Of a stretch of 64,000 nt of DNA, positions 33,479 to 45,948 are shown one piece after another. The position numbers were made by a program, and so were the translations under genes. Source of the stretch: Lepiota brunneoincarnata (lineage: Eukaryota; Basidiomycota; Agaricomycetes; Agaricales; Agaricaceae); assembly GCA_023014365.1 (NCBI GenBank), contig JAEBUN010000054.1, forward strand, positions 124,001 through 188,000. The letters run 5' to 3'. Under the pieces are notes generated by a model. That model worked only from the letters and a program-made list of their open reading frames with translations, did not search any database and had not been told where the DNA came from. The number at the start of each line of letters is the position of its first letter. The first letter of the stretch is position 1.

Positions 33479-34653
33479 AGGTATGTCTCACCCAGAACTG
33501 GCTTGATCACATGATCCAAGCATGACACTGAGTGACTCTTTGGCAGGGGACAGGTACAAAATCTCTTATGCCTGTCTGCAAACACTTGTTTGAGGAAAAG
33601 TTAAAACCACAGATTTATGGAGAATTACTATATCTACAACTCTGTGGTTTTGAAATTTTGATTTATGTCTTTTATCTAGAGTTATTAGACAAATGCCATG
33701 AGTTGTCCAAATTAGGCAGGAACTATAATTAACACATCACCATGCTGTACTGAGGATTTACAGGTCAAATCTTGCAAAAACAAGCATAAAAATATGTCAA
33801 AATGAAAGAAATACAACATTGGAAACCTTGGGTGCTGGGCTGTTTCCAAAAAGCCAAAGAAAACCCATGAAAATGCAGATAACTCTAATAAAGAGAATGT
33901 GAGAGCATGTTTGGTTGCTTCTGGCTGTAAAATCTGTATGAGGGCTCATTCCCTGGTCGGATTTATTTAGGGACTCATCAAATCCTTGACCTGTACAGTT
34001 AACAAGCACATTCCTGCACCAGAAAGTCCACCAGAAACACCTAGCAATGAGAATGAGTTTGATGGGGGCTGGGAGCATGACTATGAAGAGGGAGGGCCTC
34101 AGATGAGCTTGGATGTGATTGAATGCAATGAAGATGAAAACAGCAATGGTCAGGAATGTATAGAGGAGTCCTTGGGCACTGAATGTCAACATACCAAGCA
34201 GGGGAAATTTATTTTCCCTCCAACACCTAAAGAAGCCTACTAGGCATACCTCAACATTGGAAAGATCCTAAAACCACACTGGAGAGATGGACAGGGCTTC
34301 ATTGATCCAGGAATTGGCTCCATTACACAAACACGTTACCAGCAGATGCAGCACTTCTGTTACACCTACTGGAAGATGCAGTCTGAGCCAGAGCAGGAGC
34401 AGTCAAGCTGGAGACTCGCTTCAAAGATGTCAGCAGAGTACTTCCAGAAGGGTACATACCTTGCTCAAAACTTGAGGAGCTGGGTCCATGCATTCATCAA
34501 AGATCCAGAATATGTTCCAGAACACCACCAGAAGGGATCTGCAGGTTGCTCAGCAATCAATGATGAAGACTTTGCTCAGGAACTACACCTCTATCTCCAA
34601 AGTATTGGAGAGTATTGTACTTTGGATGATCTCATCAAGTATATTGCACAACC

Positions 34654-35360
34654 TGTTATGAATAGTCCGGATCAAGAGGAACAGGAACAACTATTCGACT
34701 TTACAAGATGGGTACAGGAGACCACAGACCAGTTACAAGCACAGGAATATGAAGACAAAGAAAGGGAGTATTATAACGCCATGCAGGACCTGGCAAGAGA
34801 AGTGGGAATGGAGATAACTCTGGAGGATATTCTGGAATACCCCTGAGGACAAAGAGGACAGCCATGGATCAACCTGATCCAACCTCCAAAGTAGATGGAA
34901 GTACCGAGAGAGTGGCGAGCAAGAATGGAGGAGACTCCATGGAGATAGAATTGGGAGAAGGAGATTATGAGTCAGAGGAAAGCGATGGAACATTCGCACA
35001 GCAGTAAGAACGAGGACACTGACTCATTGTAATATAAATAACAGTAGGATGCCATCAGCTAGGATGCGCATCATGGTCAGGACTGCAGATGACCAGTAGA
35101 ACAGCCCAACTACCTATAACGAGTATATAGTATCTCATAGGTATATAAGGCCTGTACAAGTAGAGATTAAAGCCCTAAGCTTTAATCTTGTTAACAGCGG
35201 TTGTTAACCCTCTCTGCCTTAACTTGGCATGTTCCCCTGTTATCTCATTGAGTGCGATCCACTAAGCTCTGCAAGGCCAACCAGTCTCGGACACCTTTGC
35301 TGAGTGATTGAAGGCCATCTCCAGTTATTCTCGGATACAGAAGGAGCATGGATCATAACA
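34654..35360 (+). repeat. Solo LTR of the element E family (plus orientation)
   Basis: 707 bp, TGTTATGAATAG...GGATCATAACA, flanked by CAACC (34649-34653 and 35361-35365). It is homologous to the 698-bp LTR of element E. It still encodes a variant of the LTR-borne tail (EEQEQLFDFTRWVQETTDQL) up to a stop at 34846. It interrupts the mariner transposase. Confidence 0.88.
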
Positions 35361-35865
35361 CAACCAGAGGTATTGGAGAAGCTTGGGAGGACAAAGACAA
35401 TTTCAAGGCAGACAGCAGATCAGGTGGGTGAAGATAATAGGGTACCAGTGGATCCCTCAGCTTCAGAGGACAATACTCAGATGGGCATGAACATCCAGAT
35501 GTTGTTCAATACCATGATCAGGTTTTTCTTCCTGCAATGGCTGCTCTTAAAGAAAGGACACGGAAGTGGGGAAGGGATGGACAAGCAGGTGCCTCAGTAC
35601 TGCCACCTGGGGAGTGTCCTGTTGTACTCTGGTTTCAAGATGAGAGCATTTTTTATGCTTACAATCGATGCAAGAAGGCATGGGTTCATAAGTTAGCAAC
35701 AGCCAAACCATATACCAAAGGAGTGGGACATTCACTAATGGTCTCTGACTTTGTGTCAGCTGACTATGGATGGCTTCATTCACCAGATGGAATGGAGAGT
35801 GCACAGGTACTGTTCCAACCAGGAAAGAACTGTGATGGTTACTTTGACAATGAGCAAATACGTTG

Positions 35866-37691
35866 TTGCACTGCAAAATCATTTCATTTGTGAAATCACT
35901 AGCTAATAAAGTAACTAACTCTCCGTTGCTGAATAATATCAGTATATAGCCATGGTCAGACACTGGGTGCAAGAGATTTAGAATACTATCTAAAATATGT
36001 GAAGGTGGACATCTCAGAAACAGAACCAGAACACCCAGACAAGTAAAAGTGATGTTAACTAACTTATTGGTGATAAGGCTATGGAAGAATGACTCTGGTA
36101 TGAATGTACCTGAGCATTGTATCCAATACCATGTTAACTAAGATATTAGTTAAGATACTCATGACTGCACAAAAGACCCATTTCTTTGCCTCTGCCCTAG
36201 AAAGTGGATGAGTCACAACACCTATGTCATCCTGGATGGTACCTAGTCATAATAACAGGTCTGGGAGTGAATCTTGACAAAAGAATGTAGGGATTAGCTA
36301 ATGCCCTGACAAGAATGTCCCCTTGGAATGGTTCTGATGATATTGAAACCTAAGGGATCAAATGGGGGTATCCCAGAGGGTACTCAGGGAAGGATGCCCC
36401 CTCATAGAAACGAAAAGAGATCAGAAATGATGAACTAGAAAATGAAGATTGATAAGAATAGAATAAGCTAATTAATTCTAGTGTTAGTCTACTACCTGAA
36501 GACTATGGAAGTGGACTTTAGAACATTAGGGTTGAAAACTCAGGTGTGGAGAGTCCAAGAATAAAATAAAAACCAATAGATAAACATTAGTGAGGAAACT
36601 TGCTAACCCGGCTGGCTGTGATATAAATAGCCAGGCACCTAGGGAGCAAGTCCCTGAGAGCAAATTGATGTCGCTGATATTGGAACTCCTAGAATGATGC
36701 TCCTAAATGATGAGGAGACAATAAAATGATGAAGCTGAAGGCTTGTTTCAGGTATACCCATAAGTTAATTGTATATTGTTATAAAAACTCGTCTGTAAAT
36801 TACATGGGAGGCAAGAAACCGCTTGCCTATTTCCCCCCCCCTGATGTTTTACATGATTTTCTTCGGTCATAGACCACCAGAGACTTAAAGAGTTATACTC
36901 TTTAAAACCAGACCCTTTGAAGTGATTGAGATATTGACAGACCCTTCTGCTTGACTCAAGAACTGAATACAAGTTGCTACAACTCTTCTGTTCTTAAGTA
37001 GAAAGTTCACTAACTTCTGTTTCTTTGGGTTCCTCTTAGAGGCCTTGCCTCAGAAGTATACCATTGAATTGTAGAGCTGTTTAATTGAGAAGCAAACATA
37101 GTATGCTAGGGCCTGTTGAAAATGCTGTCCACTAGGTCTATCTAATTTAAAGATACTTACTGCAGGAGCTCACAAGAAGCCTGTCTCACTGAGTAGTATA
37201 AAGTTTTATTGCATTGTTCAGAAGCTGTAGTGTGCTAGGGCCCATTAGATAACGCTGTCCACTAGGCCTACTAGCTTAAAGACACTTACTGCAGGAGCTT
37301 GTCGAAAGCCTGTCTTGCTGGGTAGTGCAAATTTATAGTATTGTCAAGAGAAAGGGATGTAGTATGCTAGGGCCCATTAGAACACATTGTCTGCTAGGTC
37401 TACGGAGGTTCACTGATTGTGAAAGCTTGTGTTTTGCCTGACTTATTGAATAATGAAGATATTAGTTAACATATTATATAGTAACAACTGTCAAAGTTCC
37501 CATTGTATTCAGATAGGACAACTGTCTGTCTAGTTGGAGACTAAGAGAATAACTTACCAAGACCCTAAAAACATTAGAATTGAATATATTTCTGGAGATC
37601 TGCGACAACCTCTCCCCCACAAACTTATAAAGTCAGAATAAGTGAACTTGTTAACAAACTTCGTTTTCGATCTTGTAAAGAAATCTGCATT
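35866..37691. repeat. Probable long solo LTR inside element M
   Basis: The transposase reading is interrupted between the residues NEQI and EQVQAAID. The inserted 1826 bp begins TGTTG, ends TTTCA and is bracketed by a 4-bp ACGT. It has no ORF of note, a TATAAATAG box near 36620, and partial resemblance to the element C LTR (TTYTTYGGTC...CCAGAGAC). It also carries a tandem repeat. I read it as a solo LTR of a relative of element C. Confidence 0.45.
37099..37440. repeat. Tandem repeat of about 130 bp, 2.6 copies
   Basis: Units start at 37099, 37228 and 37360, each with TAGTRTGCTAGGGCC, then a GCTGTCC...CTAGGYCTA segment and ACTTACTGCAGGAGCT. They lie inside the long solo LTR and are imperfect (many transitions). 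Confidence 0.7.
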
Positions 37692-38715
37692 TCAACGTGA
37701 ACAAGTTCAGGCTGCAATAGACATCCTTGAAAAGTATTATCCAGATGAAAACCACATTCTGGTTTTTGACAATGTGACTACCCACCAGAAATGAGCAGAC
37801 CATGCAGTATCTGCCACCAAGATGCCCCAAGGCCCCTCAGCTAAATTCTTTGTTGAGGTTTTGGTCCGAGATCCTAACACAGGCAAACCTGTCTATGGGT
37901 CTGATGGTAGATGGTTGAAGCAAAGGTCCCACATGTCAAATGGAAGATTCTTGGATGGAAGTGAGCAAGATTTCTACTTCCCTGAAGGACATGAGTTGGC
38001 AGGTCAATTCAAGGGAATGGCACAGATTCTTGTTGAGCGTGGATACAAGATTGGTGGAAAGAGGGCACAATGTAGAAAGAAAATTTCTGACTGTCCAACA
38101 GGTTCAGTTACCTGCTATTGCTGAAGGATGCTCTACAACAGGCCTGATTTCAGCAGTGTTTTTTCTGCTCTTGAAGAGGATTGCAAGGCTTGGAGTTTTC
38201 AGGTTCTGTTTCTCCCCAAGTTCCACTGTGAACTCAATTAAATTGAACAGTGCTGGGGATATGCAAAACAATACTACCGGACATTTCCATTATCATCAAG
38301 GGAATACATTCTCAAAAAAATGTCATGGAAGCCCTTAACCAAGTATCTATTTTAGCCATGCATAGGTGAGTATACCAACATCTTTTCAGGATTGCTCTTG
38401 ACATAATTATAGGTTCTCAACATGATCATCTTGCTTCATGAATGCTTACCGGCTTGGACTCAATGGTAGACAGGCAGCATGGGCAGCAAAGCAATTCCAT
38501 GGCCATTGCATTATCCCAGAAGATATTTTGGTTGAATTTGATGTTGAGCTTCATATTTTAGCTTAACTGTCTCTATTCATGGTGTATTTCACTGGTTTCT
38601 ATGTTTTTGAATCCTCCATCCAAGTCGATTAATCATGTGGATGCGCTAATCACCTGACTGTGTCACAGTGTGACCTCAGCCATGTGATCAAGTCGGTTCT
38701 GGGTGAGATATACCT

Positions 38716-39509
38716 TATATCAGAGAGATGGAGAAGATGCTAAGCTTATACATTATGTGAAGTTTGGGTTGATATTATTGGATGAGAGACAGCAGAGGTA
38801 TTCTCAGCCCAAGCGAGAGCTATGCAGCTTAAGAATGGTGCTGGAACAAGAGAAATATTTATTGTGGGGATCGAGAAACCTAGTAGTGGAAACAGATGCA
38901 AAGTATCTCTTTGGGATGTTAAACAACCCAGGAAAGCTCCTAAATGCTACTGTAAACCATTGGGTGGACCTCATTAGGTCATTCCACTTCACACTAGTAC
39001 ACAAAGAAGGGAAGACATTTGGACCAGATGGGCTGTCCAGGCGATGCTACTATCCTGGTGATGAGACAGCCCGTTGCTTCAATGATGGATCTGAGGATGA
39101 GGGAGAAGAGTTCAAGTTAATTAAAGAAGATCCAGGAGCTGCAGATCCTTTACCCTTGGAGGCTTTCTGTGATGAGATCAACAGTCGCTCTGGCTTCAAC
39201 CAGGGTCTGGCACGTGATGTGTATGATTTTGAGTATGAGCTGGATCAAGCTTGGGAAGAGTATTTGGATGAACAACAGGCTAAGCTTAGGGTTATAGGAG
39301 ACCCAGCCTGCCCAGAAAACCATCGACAAGTACTAAGCTTAATGACGGATGTCAGGCTAGTGCCAGATTTCGAAGAGGAAAAGTTGACTGAGATAGGGGA
39401 AGCATATGATGAACCGTGCAGGACAGATACAGTGCAAATACAAGATGAAAGAATACCTAAAGTCAGGGAATACCTGAAAACAGGGGGCAGTAGCGCAGCT
39501 GAAGGCTTG
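38716..39509 (+). pseudogene. Element C RNase H and linker to integrase
   Basis: In frame with the RT piece that ends at 33478. RNase H motifs: YQRDGEDAKLIHYVKFGLIL, YSQPKRELCSLRMVLEQE, NLVVETDAKYLFGML and HKEGKTFGPDGLSRRCY. It is followed by an acidic linker. The open frame runs to 39509, where a solo LTR begins. TAAGCTTA palindromes at 38741, 39281 and 39334 lie within the coding frame. Confidence 0.75.
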
Positions 39510-39809
39510 TGTTAGGGGAATAAGGGGCCCGGAACCAAGTTGATAATCAAGTGAGGAGCTTCACCCCTCAACCTGTGCCTATATACTACAGACAGTTCTA
39601 TAAATACTACAGAATGTCCTAGAACATCAGAGAACAACTATTTACAGCACAAGATCAAGTTCTATCTAAGAATACCCATCAGGCAACCTACATCAGAAGA
39701 GGAGTAAGAATAGGTGAGCAGCAACCTGTTACACTGGTTAGATACACTGGGTGATCGGTATGCTAAGCTCACTAGGATTGGGATCTGGCTGCCCAGCTGT
39801 CCCCTTACA
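39510..39809 (-). repeat. Solo LTR, diverged KH-element family
   Basis: 300 bp with TGTTAGGGG and CCCCTTACA ends, flanked by GCTTG (39505-39509 and 39810-39814). The inner sequence is diverged from the 6962-8909 LTRs. Inserted in the integrase-linker region of element C. Confidence 0.82.
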
Positions 39810-39814
39810 GCTTG

Positions 39815-41138
39815 GCTGAGTCAGATCTGTGTAAGCTTAAACATATGGTGGAGCATTTCTTCTTGGATGATGATGGGAGGCTGTATAGGATGAGTCCTAG
39901 CGGTAAACATCAGCTAGTAGTGGATAAGGAGCAGCGTATGTATATGTTGTGAGCCAGCCACAACTTCCGAGGACACAGAGGAATATATGCAACCACTAAG
40001 CTCATAATGCAGAGGTTCTGGTGGCTGGAAGTTGAAGGAGACATAGCTTGGTATGTGCAATCATGCCATCCATGCCAGCAATGGCAAAAGGTGATCATCA
40101 AGACACTGCCAATAGTAATGCCCATGCCGTCAATATTCCAAGTGCTACATGTGGACACACTACAGATGACACCAAGTTCTAATGGGTGTAGTTACATTGT
40201 GCATGGAAGGTGTGGACTGTCATCCTGGATGGAGGCAAAAGCTTTGAGAAAAGAGAATGCTAGTTCGATTGTGCAGTGGTTATTTGAAGATATCATTTGC
40301 CAATGGGGCTGTATAGTGAAGATTGTCACAGCCAATGGTTCTCCATTTAAGAAAGCTATTTGATGGCTGGAAGAAAAATATGGGATAAAGGGAGTAATGA
40401 TATCTCCTTACAATTCCAAAGCGAGCAGGATTATTGAGAGACCCCACTGGGATGTGCAGCAAATGTTGTACAAAGCTACAGATGGAGATGTCAAAAAGTG
40501 GTATTGGCACCTACCGCACATTATGTGGGCAGATCAGATAACCATTAGAAAAGGAATGGGGTGCTCCCCATACTTTCTGGTAACCAGAGCACACCTGACG
40601 CTATGTACCTCTGGATGTCAAAGAGGCCACTTGGCTAGTACAACTATTGAATAAGTACTTAACCACAGCCGAGTTGATAGGATATTGAGCTCAGGCTTTG
40701 GCAAAACATGTTCGGCATGTTGAGGAGATGCGTCAGCGTGTTTCAGCCACTAAGCTTAGCAAGGCTTGGGAGATGGAATGACAAGCAGTGCATAAGATAA
40801 GAGATTATCACTTCAGCCTAGGAGATTTAGTATTAGTGAGAAATACGGCTTTAGAGAGCTCAGCAGACAGGAAGATGAAACCCAGGTATCTAGGACCCAT
40901 GGTGGTCATATCTAGATCAAAGGGAGGATCTTATATCCTGGCAGAGTTGGACGGTTCTGTATGGCAGAATAAAGTGGCAGCATTCAGAGTAATTCCCTAC
41001 TTAGCCAGAAAACATATGCTGTTACCACTGGAGTTACAAGGATTGATAGACCTGTTGCCAGAGGGACTGAAGACCCTGGAGGAGACTACTGAGGATGAGC
41101 CTAGTGACAGATGGGAGCCAGAAGAGTTGGGAGGATAG
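39815..41138 (+). pseudogene. Element C integrase, inactive
   Basis: Zinc-binding HHCC region: ASHNFRGHRGIYATTKLIMQ, then CHPCQQW. Core: VLHVDTLQM (first Asp present); the second motif reads VTANGSPF, where the Asp before Asn is Ala, so the catalytic triad is broken; the Glu is in IIERPHWDVQQ. The C-terminal part (40788-41138) includes [27 protein letters not shown] and [11 protein letters not shown], a GPY-like module, and ends EPEELGG at 41138. Stops at about 39951, 40361 and 40654 also break it. No chromodomain was recognised. Confidence 0.75.
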
Positions 41139-41332
41139 AAAAAACCTGATATTGTGGACAGAATTATCTACTTATTGAAGGAAAACAATCCTAGGGAATG
41201 TAAAAGTGTTAAGCTTAAGTGGGGGAGGACTTGTCCAAGTCAGAGAGGTTGTGCAAAAGGCTTTTGAGATGGATGCACTCTTGAATAAGGAATTGGAACC
41301 TCTTTAAGTTGGCTTCGAGCAAGGGAATAGCC

Positions 41333-42030
41333 TGTTATGATCCGTGCTCCTTCTGTATCCGAGGATAACTGGAGACGGCCTTCAATCACTCTACAAGGTG
41401 TCCGAGATGGTTGGCCTTATAGAGCTTAGTGGATCGCGCTCAATGAGATAACGAGGGAAGACGCCAAGTTAAGGCAGAGAGGTAAACGACCGCTGTTAAC
41501 AAGATTAAAGCTTGAGGCTTTAATCTCTACTTGTACAGGCCTTATATACCTATGAGGTGCTATATACTCGTTATAGGTTACTTGGCTGTTCTACTGGTCG
41601 TGCGCAGTCCTGACCATGATGCACATCCTGGCTGATGGCATCCTAGCGTTATTTATATTACAATGAGTCAGTACTCTCGCTACTGCTGTGCGATGTTCCA
41701 TCGCTTTCCTCTGACTCATAATCTTCTTCTCCCGATTGTATCTCCATGGGGTCCTCTCCGTTCTCGTTCTCCATTCTCTCAGTGCTTCCATCCGTATCGG
41801 AGGTTGGGTCGGTTGATCCATGGTTATCTTCCTCGTCCTCGGGGTATTCCAATATATCCTCCAAGGTTATCTCCATTCCTGCTTCTCTTGCCAGGTCCTG
41901 CATGGCGGTATAATATTCCCCTTCCTCGTCTTCGTATTCTTGTGCCCGTAGTTGGTCTGTAGTCTCCTGTACCCATCTTGTAAAGTCGAACAATAATTCT
42001 TGTTCCTCCCGGTCTGGACTGTTCATAACA
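41333..42030 (-). repeat. Solo LTR of the element E family (minus orientation)
   Basis: 698 bp with duplication TAGCC (41328-41332 and 42031-42035). It is very close to the element E LTRs, with few differences (for example TGTTATGATCC at its end). The LTR-borne ORF tail is intact and conserved (complement 41658-42026). Confidence 0.9.
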
Positions 42031-42740
42031 TAGCCTCAATGAAGTCCCAGCTGAGCAAATTGAGGTCGCATTTGACTGACTGAGCATCATCACTGTGAGA
42101 TTTGGACTTGTACTTGTTGTGAGAATGAGACAAGAGACTTTGGAGTTCCTGGAGCAAACAAGCTGGCCAGGATAAGTGTCAGAACCGTTACGCTTAGCAA
42201 ATGGAAGTGAGAAAATGCCCACCAGATAAGCCTGCAAAGGTGCGCTCATCAGAAGCAGACTCAGTATGGGCACACTTGGCAGTATTGGCATTGGCTTTGG
42301 CTAGAACCTGTTCAGCCCAGGCATAACAGCAGTGTTTAGTGTTCATATTGGGAACTTGACAATAGGGAAGAAGACAGACAGTGCCTTTAGATGACAAGGA
42401 CTTTTTGACAGTCTCCTAACAAAGGATGAAGTCAGAATCAGTGGTTAGGGAGAGTAGAGCTGGCATACCACATCAGAGGTAGACAAACGACACTTGCAAT
42501 AAGGCAAAACTACATGAACCTCTTCGATGATAGCTTGAGAAACCTTCTCATTGACCATCATGTCCTGAAGGCAAGCAATGATCTCAGCCAATGTAATAGG
42601 TTGAGAAGCAGCTAGATTACTGTGTCAGCACCAGTTGCTTGGGAGTTGGAGGCACTGGTCATACTCTTAGCAGGCTCAGTATTGGTGTCTACTACAACAG
42701 CAGTAGAGGCAGGGGCCTTGCAACCCTTGCAAGGTTAAGC

Positions 42741-43764
42741 TTATACATGAGAAGACATTTGGAGCCAAAAGAATGCTAAGCTTATGTGTTTGGGGACAGC
42801 AGAGCCTTTGGCAGCATTAGAGAAAGTAGAGCCAGTTGTGGACGACAGGTGCTGAGCCTCTTCAGTCCTGGTTTTGTGGGATTCCTCAGAGTGGATGCAG
42901 TTAATGTGGCTATAGCATTCAGAGAGCACCTTATAGATCATGGGCATCTCATAAGATGAATGGTAGCTGTTTTGGTAAATTTCGTAGAGCTTGTGGATAT
43001 GGAAGACATAGTCCTGGTTGACATGGAGCTTGATAGCCTCATTATCCTCCGATAATGCTTCAATATAAGCAGACTAGAAGTGATTAGGAGACAGCGAGAG
43101 AAGCATGGAATGAATAGACATACCCCAGGGGCATTGAACACAAGGAGAGCCTTCTCAATGAGGGGATGAGCAACTTGACCATGTTGCAGGCACTGAAGAT
43201 GACCTTTGGCATTGCTGATGAGATCATCGAGCTCAACCTGGAGATGGGAAATAGAAGAAGCCATTTTCTTGTGAAGAGTGTCTGCTAGGATGAGATGTTG
43301 CTCCCTCGCTTTTATAAGAAAAGGCTGTTGGCAGTGATAACAAATCATAGCGAGTGGATGAAACGCACCCTCCACCCTAAGCTTGTGACCTGAGATGCCT
43401 AGGAAACCTGTAATCTTGAGTAGCCAGCCTTCGGCAGACTTGCTGAACCACCATTGCCTTATTAGGCAACATGTTGCCAGGGTCTTGCAGTTATCAGTGT
43501 GCACAGGGATTCTGATGGAATGGTGAGGGCACTGATTTCAATTTGGCTAGGGGGAGATGGGTCCCAAGTGGCACTTCAGTTTGATGCAAGCTTTTTTGTG
43601 AAGAGCTTCTTCACGAACATCGTGTACAAGCTGGTTTGGGCTTGTAAGTAAACCAGAGCAGATGACTGGGTTGCTATGCATTGTGGACCACAGCATGTTG
43701 AGGTGTCAATAGACATCACAGAAATATCAGAGAAACATATAACAAGCATATAAGTAACAGGCAA
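42741..43764 (-). CDS. Unknown minus-strand ORFs downstream of the Cys6 gene in element C
   Basis: I do not recognise the product. Open minus-strand segments at 43764-43576, 43504-42938 and 42947-42741 include MICYHCQQPFLIKAREQ, a helical stretch SHLQVELDDLISNAKGHLQC, and HSEESHKTRTEEAQHLSS. Codon-like composition and order suggest exons of one decayed gene, either a 3' continuation of the antisense gene at 43892-45948 or a separate gene. Splice sites were not assigned. Confidence 0.3.
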
Positions 43765-43891
43765 CTTAGTTTAGCTCTAGGAGATGACAAGAAAGTCAGA
43801 AACAGTTTAGCTTAGCTCAAGAAAAGGGACAAGAAACAAGATTATCATTGAGAGAATATAGCTATATACAGGATAAAAGTATATACTACAT

Positions 43892-45948
43892 TCAGGAAGG
43901 GACAAAGACTAAGTCCTCCAAGATGGACTCAGGGTCTTGAGTCATTGGAAAGGCAAGAAAGAGGAGGGACTTGAGTTCCTTGAATTCCTTGTATGTTGGG
44001 ACCCCAGGGAAGCGATCAGCAAAGTTAAAAAAGGCCTGGATGTCCTCAAGAGAGTTGGCCATTCCCATTTCAACAAACACTGTGTTGTTACCTTCCATTA
44101 CAGTCCGAGTGGCCTGCATCTCCTGAACAAATTGATAAATGACCCATCGATGATGAAACGCAGACACCTCATACACTACTTGGTTCACCTCCAAGCTGAC
44201 CAAGCTGGAGGACACAACTTGAGCAAACATGGCCAGATCTAGAAAATAAAGAGAATAAGAAAAGAGAATAAAACCCCAAAAAGGCACTTACAGTATTCAC
44301 TGGTCATGGAAGACATGATCAGGGCATTTGTGATGCCTGCCAAAACTCATGGGTGGTCTGTGAATGTGCAAAGGTAGTTGTAGAGGTTGCAGCTGCAACA
44401 CTTCTTACCCAAGCCCAAAGGTTCACATTCCAGTTTGCGTGCGGCACACATCAGGCACTGCAACAAGGGTGGCAGGTACTAGCCAAAAAGAACAACTGTT
44501 AATGGGAAATATAAAAGAAAAATTGGATAAGCTTACGGAAAGCTGACTGACTGTCAGCAGCTTGGAGAAATCTTCACTGAAGATTGGGACAGGATGCTTA
44601 TAACCATGTTCCCAAATGATCTTGGCTTTGGTGCAGTGAACATGTGCCCTGGGAATGTGTTTCTTTGTTCGTGTGTTTGAGCTCTTCTTGGAAGCAATGA
44701 CACATTTTTGATGTAACTGCAAAGGTCCAGCCTGTGGATGCAAGGACTTGGGTACCTCAGGAACCACTGGGCTAGGACTGCGAGAAGGCATGGGAGTCAA
44801 AGAGGCCAAAAACAAGTCTTGAAAAACGAATGCTGGCTCCTGGGGAATGGGTAAAGGCTCCAGAAGGAGCTCCAAATCAGGAGAAGGTGAAATCTCCACA
44901 GTGCTTGGGGGAGACTCGACCGGAGCAACAGACAAGTGAGGAGGTGAGGGGGTTGGGCATCTGGGTGAAGATAGTACATGGTGGCCATCCAGTGTTGATG
45001 ACCAGTTAAGAATTTGAAAGAGGTTGTCTTGAGAAACCTCTGGAACTGGGGAATGAGATGGTGAGTTTGAACCCGCTAGAAACAGAGGTTGGGAGGGCAG
45101 CATAAAAGACATCGCTCATTGCTTACCTTTGAGCACAGCCAAAATGTGAGCTGCAAGACAGTTGGTTAGCGAAAGCGGTCCAGAAACCCAAGAGAGGAAC
45201 TAAGCTTATGAGTAGAAACTCCTGAAGATGAGCTTGGCGAAGTGGGCCTGAGTGTGGAAGAACCTGGGGCCTCCAAGGATGCTGCAGTAGCCAAAGGGAG
45301 GAGAACCAGCGACTCTGGCTCATCTGGGGCCAGGAGAGACTGAGCAAGGGGGGGTAGCAACATGGAACTTGATGAGGCCTCTGTGGATAATCCACCAGAG
45401 GGCCCGCCAACAGGGATACCTGACAAGAGTTCTGCAGAAAATCCGGCAGAGCACTTGTCAGTTGGATTGCACAATGACATGATGGAAATCATGCATCTTG
45501 GCACAGGAGCGGACAGGGGAGTGGCCAGTGGAGGGGTTGGTTCACGGGGTGGTGAGTATGGTGGGGGAGGGGTCCTATCCACACCTACCTGGCGATTTCC
45601 ACAAGCTCCTTGCCCTACTCTTCCTCCTCAAGTCCATTGAGCATGTGGTGCTGGTGCTAGTAGTTGAGCCAGGCGGTTGCAACATGCCAGCAGGCAAATA
45701 GTGAGACCTAAAACATGGAGAGAAACTTTAGAAGTAGTGAAAAGAATGAGAGGAAAGGCAACTTACATTGTGCAATTGAAGGAGAAGATACGTTTCCTGG
45801 AGCCATAAGGGCGCTCCTTGGCTCAGTGTAGTCTGAAGACAGCATTAGCAAGACAAGGACAACAGTAAAACAAATGTTGCTTACTAGAGGAAGAATCTGA
45901 ATCTTCATCATGATGAGCTCTCTTGTTGCTGCACATGTTTCTGTCCAT
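43892..45948 (-). CDS. Antisense accessory gene of element C with Cys6 cluster
   Basis: A spliced minus-strand gene between the integrase and 3' LTR of element C. The first exons are complement(45885..45948), starting MDRNMCSNKRAHHDEDSD, and complement(45767..45832), with a 52-nt GT-AG intron between and another after. Then come Pro/Ser-rich segments (45582-45166 and 45112-44510, the latter with basic AHVHCTKAKIIWEHGYKHP). A Cys cluster follows at complement(44368..44457): C-x2-C-x6-C, eight residues, C-x2-C-x6-C. The last exon (about 44235-43892) is helical and acidic (FHHRWVIYQFVQEMQATRTV, ending EDLVFVPS). The Cys spacing equals that of the antisense gene of element F. Frames of some exons are uncertain and decay is likely. 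It may be a Zn2Cys6-like nucleic-acid-binding protein. Confidence 0.42.

Larger units (their letters stand above)
33986..38570 (+). pseudogene. DDE transposase of element M (Tc1/IS630-type), decayed
   Basis: Read in pieces around two solo LTRs. N-terminal part 33986-34653 (acidic, then SITQTRYQQMQHFCYTYW and EELHLYLQ-like helical segments). After the first LTR, 35366-35865 contains VVLWFQDESIFYAYNR (first catalytic Asp) and GHSLMVSDFVSADYGW. After the second, 37692-38340 contains HILVFDNVTTH (second Asp), YGSDGRWLKQRSHMSNGRF, and the Glu segment FHCELN-stop-IEQCWGYAK. The C-terminal exon near 38430-38565 holds GLNGRQAAWAAKQFHGH. The arrangement matches a transposase family common in agaricomycetes. 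Stops and frameshifts make it inactive. Confidence 0.75.
33479..38715 (+). mobile_element. Element M: Tc1/mariner-type DNA transposon
   Basis: Inverted ends of about 35 bp with three mismatches (AGGTATRTCTCACCCAGAAC at each end, reading inward), flanked by TA at 33477-33478 and 38716-38717. Removing one TA plus the element restores the RNase H reading frame of element C (Tyr-Tyr-Ile-Tyr-Gln). It encodes a DDE transposase and contains two solo LTRs (34654-35360, 35866-37691). No TAAGCTTA palindrome lies within it. Confidence 0.82.

Noticed and set aside
36823..37020. Possible envelope-like or viral ORF in the long insertion
   Set aside because: ORFs are below 80 codons, without signal or membrane segments.
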